In this document: one piece after another, positions 23,454 to 33,503 of the stretch
Layout of the letters: each line of letters begins with the position of its first letter
How positions within the stretch are numbered: position 1 is the stretch's first letter
Source: Adineta vaga
Lineage: Eukaryota; Rotifera
Length of the DNA stretch: 64,000 nt
Direction of reading: 5' to 3'
Assembly (NCBI GenBank): GCA_021613535.1
Contig: CP075496.1
Location: 372,001 to 436,000 of the forward strand
Program-made: the position numbers and the translations under genes
The notes under the pieces: generated by a model
Databases searched by the model: none
Seen by the model: the letters and a program-made list of their open reading frames with translations, nothing else
What the model was told of the DNA's origin: nothing

Positions 23454-24519
23454 AAAAATTGGCTGTTTTAATTTTTGTTCGTTTAGTATGGATTGTATGA
23501 AAATTCATGCTTGGACTGTTACAATACATTTTTATATAAGCCAATTTTTTTTAAATCAAGTTAACAAGAATTTTTGAAGTGCGCTGACGAGGAAAGAGAC
23601 ATCATTTTTTGTATTTTTAATTCGAAAGAAAATAAATAACAAGAAAAAAAAGGCAATGTATAATTGTTTTCAAAAGACAAAAAATAATATCGAGTTGATG
23701 ACTAATGCGAGATCTTTCGAATTTTTCTTCTTCAAGCGATTTTTTGTTTGTTGAGAAGGGTGTGGATGTCCATGACTCATATATAAAGCTAACAGAGGAT
23801 TAGGACGTGGCTGACATATAGATATCCATACCCACACCCACCCTTCAAGATATTCTTCTTCTTTGCAAATGTAATGCTTTAAGAATATATAGAAGAATAA
23901 ACAATAATCTTCAAATTTATATATTATGTCAATCATGAAAACAAGATAAAAAAAGGAGAAAACAGATTACAACGAGTTAAACAACAAGTAGAGAAATAAC
24001 AGCAAAATAAGCCGAAGGTATGGTGATACTAAAGTAAATCATCACAACACCGAGAATAATTATAGTAAATGAAATAGAGAAGAGAGAACGTTCAAAGTGA
24101 TACAAGACGGAGCAGTTCTTTCAAAAGTGTTTTTAAATTGATAATAATAATTGAATCGTCGACAAGCAGTTCTGATAATATTGCCTTTCTCGAATGAAAA
24201 TTTACACATTAAGATATGTTATGTATTGGATTAGAAAGAAAAATCAACTAAAACAATACAGGTAATATTTTCTGTGTTATTCGTTTTACCCTTAACTTAA
24301 TATGAGGATATGAGCGCTAATAAGAATGGAGTCTCCTCTTCATCTACATCCTTACTCACATTTTCATCGAACAAATACAACTCATTTAATGCTAGAGTCT
24401 ACTGTACAGACGAATACCATAACTAGGTGTATAGATTTCTTTAATTTAGTTGAAGAAATAATTCAAACTTACCAACAAATATATTTCAACTGCTAGAGTA
24501 AATTCGACATTTCTATATT
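23454..24519. other. Intergenic, hairpin repeat only
   Basis: AATAAATAAC shortly after the NRPS-PKS stop could serve in polyadenylation. Apart from the hairpin at 23753-23850 I see nothing else. The minus-strand frame 23670-23936 is a by-product of the hairpin. Confidence 0.5.
23753..23850. repeat. Telomere-hexamer hairpin, copy 5
   Basis: Left arm GAGAAGGGTGTGGATGTCC, right arm GGATATCCATACCC followed by ACACCCACCCTTCAAGAT (shown as two pieces, starting near 23820). The loop is longer than usual, about 55 bp. It starts 299 bp after the NRPS-PKS stop codon. Confidence 0.75.
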
Positions 24520-24906
24520 TTAGACAGCTGTATTAGTTTGTGATTGTTGTCCTCTTGACGCTCTAGCCACAGTAGCCAATCTTTCCTCATGATTCCGTGC
24601 ATTTCCTTGTAACTTTCGAAAACACATCAATACTAATTGTTTGACTTCGTTTCGAAATGCTTTGGAGGTGAAAGTGTAAACAAAAAATGTCGTACTATAA
24701 TTTAAGTACACCAGAAATGATTGCACAAAAAAATTAACAAACGCCTCGATTTGTTTTCGTTCGGTAGATTTACTCGCTGCCATGCTCGCAGTCGCTTGAT
24801 TATAAATTTGCACTATTGGAAACGGGAGCGTGCAGAGAACGTAGACTAATACTTCTACCAGTACAAGTCTAATTAATGAACTATCTCGTTTATTCAAACG
24901 ATTATT

Positions 24907-24957
<51 letters not shown>

Positions 24958-25578
24958 GCCAATTGGTTGAACCCGTGTGCGTAGTTTACGTAGATTATTC
25001 ATGAGCAGGATGCCCATGACAATCATTAGAAGAAGAGGTAACAAGCTACCAAAAATTGTGCCATAAATGACGAATACTTGTCCAAAGACTCCATACACAC
25101 CACATCGTCCATTCTCGATACTTTCCCAAATGAGAAGCTGACTCGAAAGTACACTCCAAACGGCTAGCATAACAACAACCCCACGATATGCAATTTGTGG
25201 TCGACTCAAAGCTCGAATAGAGGCGTTGGCACTAGATACAGCATAACGATCAGCACATCTTAGTACGAGTATATAACGAAAGCACTGGGCGCAAGTCTGA
25301 AGAAAAAAGCCACGAATACGACAAAATGCTAAGGAATTGTTTACCAAATCATAACGATCGAGTGCCACCAGAGTTGGAACTATACTCCAGTTAGCACCCA
25401 TCAAACAAAAAAACGACGAAGCTATCAGATATATTCCACAAGAATTTGTTCGAAACTTTTTGTGCAGATAAATTGCAAGCATGCACAAATTTCCCACATT
25501 ACCAAAAGCAAGAACTACGGGAAGTACATAACGAGTAATAGCTGTCTGAACAAGAACAAGCGTAGAGCCTGTCGACAT
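24520..25578 (-). CDS. Rhodopsin-like 7TM receptor (FMRFamide/peptide-receptor type)
   Basis: Single-exon 352-aa protein with ATG at 25578. Seven hydrophobic helices are visible. TM1 (about 15-37) carries GNVGNLCM, the usual GN of class A GPCRs. The end of TM3 reads CADRYA, matching the DRY position. TM7 is followed by FFVYTFTSKAFRNEV, the region where NPxxY and the C-terminal helix 8 normally sit. The paired extracellular cysteines CRIRG (start of TM3) and NGRCGV (second extracellular loop) are present. The third intracellular loop contains 19 Asn in a row from an AAC/AAT microsatellite. Bdelloids have many receptors of this FMRFamide-receptor-like type; the ligand cannot be told from sequence. 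The C-terminal tail is Gln/Thr-rich. Confidence 0.85.
24899..24958. repeat. Trinucleotide microsatellite coding poly-Asn
   Basis: A run of about 19 codons (ATT/GTT on the plus strand, AAT/AAC on the coding strand) encodes an uninterrupted poly-Asn tract in intracellular loop 3 of the receptor. Nearly all codons are AAC, so the tract is a recent slippage product. Confidence 0.95.
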
Positions 25579-25744
25579 GATTTTGAACTAATAGATATAT
25601 AAACAAATAATATGAATTGTGTTAGATCGAAGAAAGTAATTCCGATAATGTTTCAGCAGAACTAGTCGAAGCAACGTTGATGAAAAGAAAAAGTGATAGG
25701 ATTGTAAGTCGAAAGGAACGTTTATATACTATACATAAGAAGAT

Positions 25745-25935
25745 ATGTATGACGTCTGAAAAAGTAACTTCATCACTTCCGATATTAATCAAATGAGAGC
25801 ATGTATATGTTCATATCAAACTAATAGAGGAAGCGATAGGGTTACTTTTTAAAAAATCATGCACTTTTTCTGAAACGCAATTCATAAATTATTTTCTCAT
25901 CTTACAAATTTTTGTTTTTGAATATCAGTAACATA
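25745..25935 (+). repeat. Fold-back repeat family B, copy 1
   Basis: Begins GTATGACGTCTGAAAAAGTA, and the part to about 25870 can fold on itself (CACTTCC facing GGAAGCGATAGGG). The sequence continues with a non-palindromic tail containing ATTCATAAATTATT. It matches 27040-27240 along its whole length in direct orientation. Confidence 0.8.
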
Positions 25936-27039
25936 CGTGAGTATATGCACGGAAAAAAAAGAAGTGCAGAAAAAAGTAAACCCTCTGAACCATTTTCTGA
26001 TCGTTAAATCAGTGTATCGACGATTTTACCGGTATTTCGCAAGTTTTTGGATGATTTTTATCGATTTTGAACAGTTTTTGATCACTGCAATTCTCTGGGT
26101 CTGTTACTTAGATGTTCCGAATATGTTTGATAAATGAAAATATAGTGTAGTAAGGTTTGTAATGTTTTGCGTTTCAGAAACAAGAAAAAAACAAATGGAT
26201 TTCGTAATTTGCGTGATTTCTAACGATTTCAGATGATAGAAGAGAAATCAACTTTGAGGTGGAAAAAACAGCGCTGTCGGGCGGTGTAATTACTGGAGAT
26301 CACCAAACTGAAAATATAATACGGAAACCAAGAATAATCATAAAAAATAGCACGAATCAGATGAAACTTTGGAAGGGATATGCCAGATATAATGATTTCC
26401 CTTTATTTCTGTAACTTCGACTGATTCCTACGTGGTTTCTGGTTGCAAATGAATTTCTTCCTCAGGATCTGTTTACAATAGTATAATTGATTTCAAAGAT
26501 TAACTGCTCTCTCTACCATATACTGTTTAATACTGCAATAATAATTTCTTTCAATGTACCATGACTATTTATATTCACCAACATTTCAGTATTACTCTTT
26601 TATTCGATAAACATATGATCATAGTCATTATTCAGTTTGATTTCGCTTGATAAATTATACCGTAATAAGTTCCAAATGTAAATTGCGATCATTTCTTGAC
26701 AACTGATCACTTCGGGTCTGATTAGAAACAGTCGGCTATGGGAATTGGATCCGATCGGCTGCGAATTTATGTATCTTGTCGAAAATTGTCGGATGCGATT
26801 GCTGGATACCAAGTGAAATTAATAGATTGCATCGGAATCCGTTGAGAAGTGGCCAACCGGATCCGATGTACACGTTTTGACCTGGAGTGTTTAATTGTAT
26901 GCGACGATAGACTCTCTATTTGAAGATTTATTATTCTGTACCTATTCTTTTAGTAATAGGCATTGACGTATATTACTAATAACCGGAAATGAGAAATCCT
27001 AAGATTAAAGGACAAATTATGACTTGCATTTGAGAAATT

Positions 27040-27240
27040 GTGTATGACGTCTTAAAAAGTAACTTCATCACTTCCGATATCAATCAAATGAGGATATATA
27101 TATATATGTTCATATCTAATTGATAGAGGAAGCGATAGGATTACTTTTTTAAGACATCGTATACTTTTTCTTAAACACAACTCATAAATTGTTCTTTGAT
27201 CTTATAATTTCTCATTTTCGATTATTAGTAATATACATAT
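27040..27240 (+). repeat. Fold-back repeat family B, copy 2
   Basis: Begins GTGTATGACGTCTTAAAAAG. The arms 27040-27090 and 27110-27163 are complementary around a short (TA)n loop. It is similar to 25745-25935 throughout, including the tail TCATAAATTGTTCTTTGATC, and the two copies differ by scattered substitutions and a few small indels. Confidence 0.8.
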
Positions 27241-27365
27241 GTTAGAATGTGTTTGTCGATGCTGCCCTGTTCGTTTATTTCTAACTATATCTTCAAACGT
27301 ATATATGTGAACAACGTACCATTAAACTAATGCTCCTTTATAATAAGTAACCGATACAATTTTCA

Positions 27366-27935
27366 TTGAACACAAATACAATCTTTACATCTACCATATT
27401 TAGGTACCCACCTCGCTTCATCATCACCCAAATCATACGATTTATCACCACATACGTACAGAGCTCAAACATTCGAACGCTGATTGATGATAAAGACGAT
27501 TTCGATAGAGTTCGCCAACAAATTCTGCATAAACCAACTATTACAGAATATCAACTTGCCTCCAGATTAACCAAAATCCAGAATACTCCACATGACTATT
27601 CTTCTCCAAATCTCGTATTCAAAAACAAAACATCTAAACATTTGAAAATAGGACAGCTAAATCATCATCCATTATACTCTTGATCGATCTCTACTATCGC
27701 ACAAACAAGCCGTGCATCGACTCTGGAATGACACATTTCGTCGGACACCAGTTATTCATACACGACTGAGCATTGGCAATCGCAACAATCCCAACATGAA
27801 GCAGTAGCTTATCCGTTTTGATACAATCAAACGACAGGGAAATAACACAACAGAAAAGACACAAACGATTGAAAACACTTCTCACAAACACGGACAGTTT
27901 TTGTATAAAACTACCGATAATTTCTTGAAATAAAC
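27366..27935 (+). pseudogene. Possible retroelement coding fragment
   Basis: A plus-strand frame (to 27683) encodes a 105-aa segment with IDDKDDFDRVRQQILHKPTI. After its stop, another frame continues over about 27680-27930 with the words LWNDTFRRTPVIHTRLSIGN and NRNNPNMKQ. The order and style recall the end of a reverse-transcriptase polyprotein (Penelope-like or non-LTR), where a similar RLSIGN..NNPN tract precedes the C-terminus. The reading frame is broken and I cannot see the catalytic YxDD motif. The call is tentative; an unrelated decayed gene is equally possible. Confidence 0.25.
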
Positions 27936-28439
27936 GTTCTTCTCATCTAACATTAAAATGCACTTCGAAAATATTAAATACAAGAAAACAAAGTATACTG
28001 TTTTTCATCGTAAAACCATCCGACATTGTCATTCTCCGAGATTTCTTATGGTTATTCTAGCTCATCTGTGATTTTCGAATCATTTGGATAATCTTAGGAT
28101 ATAAACTATCTGATGAATCCCTTTAGCAAAGACGAAATCGCGATCGTAGATGGATGGAAGTTAGCAGCATATTCGAATATTTCCTACTGACATTCGCTTA
28201 GGTATTTGGAATATATGCGAAATGTTTCCGTATGAATTACAGCATAGTATTTTCATTGCTGTAATCTTTTGTAAATGAAGATTTTATACAACTGTAAGTT
28301 ATGGAAATCCTTGAAAATCAGTTTCAATGTAAATTCGTACGTTTAAATAATTGTAGATGCCATATGTTCTATACTTTTCATGTGGCAGATTAGAAAAGTA
28401 GAATTTTTGCCGAAATAGACTATTTAAAAGATCATATCT

Positions 28440-29235
28440 CATGTCACCTGAATCGGCTCAATATCGACGATTTACCGCGATTTACCATGCCGATAGCTTG
28501 TGAGATCTATCGCGTGTAAAGCAGCCCAAAATAGCGATTTTTCTCGATTTTTTTGGCGATTTTTGCACAAATCGCGATCCAAATGCGATTTTTCGCTTAT
28601 TATTTCGAGTAACTTATTCAAGCTACTATCCTCGTATTTTAATATATTTTTGTTAGTCCTCAATTGTTGTAAATTCGTAGAAGTCATTTTGAGCACTAGA
28701 AAAACATGTTTCTTCTCCATAGAACGATTATTCTTTTTGACATACAATTAAAAACCAAATAAAAGGGACGGAAATAAACATCAAAACATCGAAGTGCTTA
28801 TAAAAGTATACATATAATTACTTAATAACGAGAAATAAATAAGCGAACAACAAGAGTTTAACTAGAAAAATGAACCACAGAAGTCAATTTAAAAATCAAC
28901 TAAATTACTTGTTTAGCTCATCTTTACCATCTGGTTGCTCATTATATTCGTTATCTGGAAGTTCATCGATCATAACACGAGAACTTTCAGAGGTTCGTTT
29001 CCCGACCCAGAGTCCACTGTATATTTTCAATTTGATTTTCTTCACGTAAAAAATAATTCACTAAACGTATCATTGGTCGATTGGTATTCAGTGAAAATAT
29101 TAAAAATCGTCGCTCAATCGCGATATATCACTTCTGATTAGAAAATCGCTCACGCTTCAGTGAAACCGCGATTAATCGTTAACATTTTCGAAAACCACGA
29201 TTAATCGACCAAACCTGCCCGATTTCGAAGACATG
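28440..29235. repeat. Putative non-autonomous element with CGATTT subterminal repeats
   Basis: The left part (28450-28610) is full of GCGATTTTT-type words and the right part (29100-29225) of the complementary AAAATCGC and CGCGATTAATCG words, in opposite orientation. Inverted clusters of short subterminal repeats are typical of hAT-like and similar DNA elements. I found no clean terminal inverted repeat or target duplication, and no protein. Confidence 0.3.
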
Positions 29236-29522
29236 GGGTAGGTATAATTGAGATGCCATCAACATGTAGATTGTCGTTAGTGATATTATGTGTTCAAATG
29301 AATGAGTTTAATCAAAAACACAGAGAGATGCGAACAGACTTGTTTAAATGAATAACAAACGATCAGATAGAATACAGAGAAAATAAAAGATATCGACATA
29401 TATAAATCGGGCAGAGTGAAGAAAGAAAAAAATATATAGACATCATATGTAATACAAGAAAAGTTGGTATATATCATTGAATTAAGAGAGAATAAGATTC
29501 ATCATATATCCCATTGAAAATA

Positions 29523-30132
29523 TTATTCCTCAATTTGTTTCACCTCAAAAACGTGTTGATTATAATTGCAAAATGTATAGTGCCAATTCGACGAGCATTC
29601 GACCATCATGATAATGACACATCCCAAACGATTTGTATCATCGAAATGATAATAAGTACCACCTTGTGCTTTGATAATTGCGGTGAAGTGTTCATTTGTG
29701 TTGGTGATACCGGCAGAGAGATTAGAGCTAAATATTATGCAAAATGAATGAGATCTGCAAATGTTGTAAACTTACGTATATTCACCAATATAAAGAGGGT
29801 CTGATAATTCTGTCATAGATGCAGAAATTTTCCCAACATCAACAATAACAAACGATGCTTTGTGTATAAATTTTACTTTGTCTACTATTCGAGTAGCTTC
29901 ACATTTATAATGCTTTCTAAAATTCAATACTGTTCATATGAAAATGGGTAAGATTGGCACTTACTCCATACGAGTTACATTTGTCTCTACATCCACAACC
30001 GGAAATTTGTCGTCAACTGAATATTCTGCTGGATATTTTCGAATTTTAAAACGACCGTGATCTATTCGATATTGATGTTCTCGTTTGCTGGCAAAATTTG
30101 GTATGAAATTCATGAATTCACGATTGACTCTC
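29523..30132 (-). CDS. Three-exon gene 3' part; possible ubiquitin-peptidase-like protein
   Basis: Three minus-strand exons join in frame: 30132-29965, 29916-29776 and 29727-29523 (stop TAA). Donors GTAAGTGCC and GTAAGTTTAC and acceptors AATTTTAG and ATATTTAG are clear. The last exon contains NEHFTAIIKAQGGTYYHFDD, which resembles the histidine box of C19 ubiquitin-specific peptidases (H-[FY]-TA..Y..[FY]DD). The N-terminal part, with a Cys box, is not in the window: the first exon here follows an acceptor (AATGTAG) and I could not find the exon before it. Without the Cys box the enzymatic call is uncertain; a protein from a transposon with a similar fold is an alternative. Confidence 0.45.
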
Positions 30133-30564
30133 CTACATTGAGAATAATACAAATTATAAACTATATATGATGAATCAATGAAAAGAATTCAATCAGTATG
30201 TAAACAGTCGACTGATGAGACAAAATTGTTTGATAAAGAATTAAATTATGAAACATTGAAATGTGCGACTAATTCGACATATCCTATTTATCTATTCTAA
30301 TATACCTAATATTATCGCTGGTAATACACTAGTTTCTAAATTCTAAATCAAAATTAACTATGAATTTCTATCCACTAAAATACATTCTTCAATGTTTCAG
30401 AAATAGACGAAATCGAGAATTATTCAGCTTTAGCTCAACATTTGCTTCTTGTCTCTTTTCTGTATGTGTGCTACTTGCATAATGATAGCAATTATTAGAA
30501 CAATCCAACGTTTACTGTTTCGATTTCAATAAACGAAATGAGAAAAAAATTCATTCTGTGTATT

Positions 30565-31127
30565 ATTAAATCACTTATTGAAAGAGAAGAGCAAAAACAA
30601 TTGCTGTTTGTAAATATTCATGGATTTGATCGCTTGATACTTCTCAAAAATGCATGACCCATACTTATTTTCCTTCGTATAAGGCTCTTAAACAAACGTC
30701 TAATCGCTGGTTGGCCTGCCCCGGTCGGTCACTCGCGACTAGTCGCTAACATGCATGGCCTTTTCTCTATTTTCCTTTCAATCATGTGAGTGTAATGCAA
30801 GATATTAGCTAATTAATTAATAAGTAATCAAGTAGAACCGACGTCAGATTCGAGATCCTCGACCCCGATAACTCTTCGGTCAACAGCTTATTTAACAGTA
30901 TAGTAATTTATAATTAGCTAATCAATTAATTCTAATTTTCAAAAACTAACACCAGATTCAAGATCCTCGACTTCGATTACCCCAGGTTAACTTTTTTTCG
31001 TTACCTAGATCATTTTCTAGCATTTTACTGAATGCTGAATTCTGATTGGATGGGCCGGACAGAGAAACTTTTTGCATTTCGAGCCGATGATTTTAACGCT
31101 ATATAACCCTTTCTTTCAGAAAAGGGA
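30565..31127 (+). repeat. Dispersed repeat family A, copy 2
   Basis: Matches blocks of 2004-3227 in the same order: CTGTTTGTAAATATTCATGG, CGCTTGATACTTCTCAAAAA, AACAAACGTCTAATCGC, CGCGACTAGTCGCTAACATG, then CCTCGACCCCGATAAC and the terminal hairpin CCCTTTCTTTCAGAAAAGGG. It lacks the fold-back element found in copy 1. A block of roughly 110 bp (AGCTAATTAATT to CCTCGAC..) is duplicated in tandem here (about 30809-30875 and 30918-30985). Confidence 0.65.
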
Positions 31128-31240
31128 AAAATAATTAATTATTATCAATGACAGAACGGGAAACATGTGAACCTGTTTTTTTTATTTCGATTTGCATTTT
31201 AATACGAATTATAGCAGCGCTACATCTATAGCTTCTGTGA

Positions 31241-31284
31241 TGAGAGTGTAGATGTCGATGTTGCTTTTCTTTACCCCACTCACA
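31241..31284. repeat. Degenerate telomere-hexamer hairpin
   Basis: GAGAGTGTAGATGTCGATG on the left and CCCCACTCAC on the right with a pyrimidine-rich loop. It resembles hairpin copy 2 in loop sequence, but has lost most G-runs. Confidence 0.35.
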
Positions 31285-31486
31285 GGAACCTATCCATCGA
31301 TCTTCTTATTAAATTTGATTGAAATACTTTCTTCTTCTACATTATATAAAACAAACAAATGAATTATTTTGGCCTCTTTTTCGAGTCAAGTCAGTCTTTT
31401 CATTACGTTGTTTAAAATTGTATTTGTTTAAAGAGAAATGTTATTGAGAAGAGATTGTTTCTTTCATTCGTGAACAATCTGGTAAA

Positions 31487-33316
31487 ATGGCAAGACGAAG
31501 CAAATCGAGTACTGCTTCAGTTTCACATGTACGCCGCCCTCATTCCCGTACTAATAAAGTAAGCTTGTCGTTTTTATGGTTCATCTTAAGAAATTTTATT
31601 TTAGTACGAAAAAGCTTCAGCAAACAAAACTATTCATTTAAACATTCGAGCACTGACAACTGTCTCTTCTATAAGCTCCCATGATAATGATCACGGTCAA
31701 CAAAAACAAAGTAAATCTAACAAAGGATCCACACTTTCCCGGTCTATTACTGACATCGATCAATTTCATCATTCGGTTTCACGTGTAATAAAATCCGGTC
31801 TGAATTCTTCCGACAAACTGTCGTCATCAGAGTCGTCACAAATAACTCCTTCTCAGGTTATATCTACAAACTTTTCCCCTCAGTGTGACACAACGATTTT
31901 TTTTTAGAATGAACGTGTTATTGGCCGAAGCGAAGTAAACCATTATTTCTTGTCTATTTTTCTAACATTCATTTTTTAGATTAAGAAAAACGAATGGACA
32001 AATGGAAAAGGGATGATCGACGATTTTCATCGGGAAAAGACAAAGAATAAGAAAATAAAGTTTGTAGAAAACTATTTCACTTTCGATTTATTTAGCTAAT
32101 CTTAGATGTACACCTCGGTACGTCATGGCAAGCTTAATTGGAACTTCAATTATTCTGTTAATCATAGTTGGGATTCTTCTTCTGTTCTTGATTAAACCTA
32201 AATCAACAAAAACAGTGCCAGGTAACATTTTTTTGTTATCTGATTACAAGTTTCGTGGTCTATATTGATATAGGTTATATACCTGAACTGCGATGGAACT
32301 CGACTGGTATTACAGTGGCTGGTACCAGTGGCATGCCAGGTAATGCAAGTCACCAATTGAATGATCCCGGTGATATCATACTAGATTATGAAAATAACCT
32401 TTACATTGCTGATCGAAAAAATAATCGAATCCAAAAATATTTGTTCGGTAGCCAAAATGGAACGACAGTCACTGGCAGTGGAATATATAATCATTCTCAG
32501 TATCAGCTCTCGAATCCTGCACGTGTGATAATGGATTCTAATCGAAATCTATATATATCAGATACATCGTATCATCGAATTCAGTTTTGGCCGAACAATG
32601 CTAATTACACAATGACAACGGCTGGCATTACAAGTAAGAGAAAAATAATAATTGATCTTTTTCAGGACCACTTCATAAGACATATACTGGTTCTTGTTTG
32701 ATATAGAAAATTTTCTCCAATTCTTCTCTTAGATATGTTCGGAAACTCAAGCAATCAACTGAATTATCCCATTGGCATTGCACTTCATCCAACATCAGGT
32801 GAACTTTATATATCAGATCAATTTAATCATCGAATTATGTCACACACGTTTGGTACTAATTTCAGCACTTTGCTTTTCGGTGGCAATGGAGGAGGAACAA
32901 ATAATACAAAGTTATATTATCCTTACGGTCTACATCTGGATTTATTTTCAAACAGTCTCATCATTGCTAATACTTACGCTAATAATATCGTTCGATATGT
33001 ATTTGGTGCAAATACGTGGACACTTGTTGCAGGGAATGTCAGTGGTTTGGCAGGTAGCACTTCGACACATTTGAATAGTCCCTATGAAGCGATACTGGAT
33101 CCTATGGGTAATCTCTACGTAGCTGATAGAAACAATCATCGCATTCAATTTTTTAAAGCTGGTCAATCAGATGGTGTCACTATCGCAGGTACAGGCGCTA
33201 ATGGTATTAGTGCCACGACACTGACATCGCCCAGATCTTTGAGACTTGATAGCCAACTTAACTTGTATGTGGCAGATACAGGCAATCATCGAATACAAAA
33301 GTTTTTACGTTATTAG
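31487..33316 (+). CDS. Type II membrane NHL-repeat protein
   Basis: A multi-exon gene. The cytoplasmic N-terminus is encoded by exons 31487-31558 (MARRSKSSTASVSHVRR..) and 31605-31856, both Ser/Arg-rich, then 31908-31934. A transmembrane helix follows in the exon ending at 32221 (LIGTSIILLIIVGILLLFLI, preceded by RCTPRYVMA). Exons 32274-32633 and 32733-33316 encode the extracellular part: at least six NHL repeats, for example DYENNLYIADRKNNRIQKY and DSNRNLYISDTSYHRIQFW. NHL repeats form a beta-propeller that binds other molecules. The frame of the small exon near 31979-32060 does not join cleanly to the transmembrane exon; a start at ATG 32125 (MASLIGTS..) would give a shorter protein. Introns 32222-32273 and 32634-32732 are well supported. 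Confidence 0.8.
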
Positions 33317-33408
33317 CTAATTTCCATAACTATCGTTTTCATTGCTTTGCTTTTTACATTTTTCTAATAGAATTTCGTTTGAAAATTTTCTTATTACCAA
33401 CTTTACAG

Positions 33409-33503
33409 TGAAGGTGTGGATGGGGGTATAATGTAGGTGAGGGTGTGAGGGCGAAAGTAGTATATTTGCATCCTCATCTCACGCTCACCCACACCCACAC
33501 CCT
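33409..33503. repeat. Telomere-hexamer hairpin, copy 7
   Basis: Left side GAAGGTGTGGATGGGGG then GGTGAGGGTGTGAGGG, right side CACGCTCACCCACACCCACA followed by CCCT (near 33480). The unusual double left arm may reflect a nested copy. It begins 92 bp after the NHL gene stop. Confidence 0.7.

Larger units (their letters stand above)
25579..27365. other. Intergenic with two related fold-back repeats, no gene seen
   Basis: No coding frame with support. The stretch holds the paired repeats at 25745 and 27040 listed separately. Frames at 25937-26137 and 26600-26812 show no domain or splice context. Confidence 0.55.

Noticed and set aside
28472-28751. Overlapping frames on both strands (91 and 83 codons)
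   Set aside because: They arise from the GCGATTTTT-rich repeat and show no domain.
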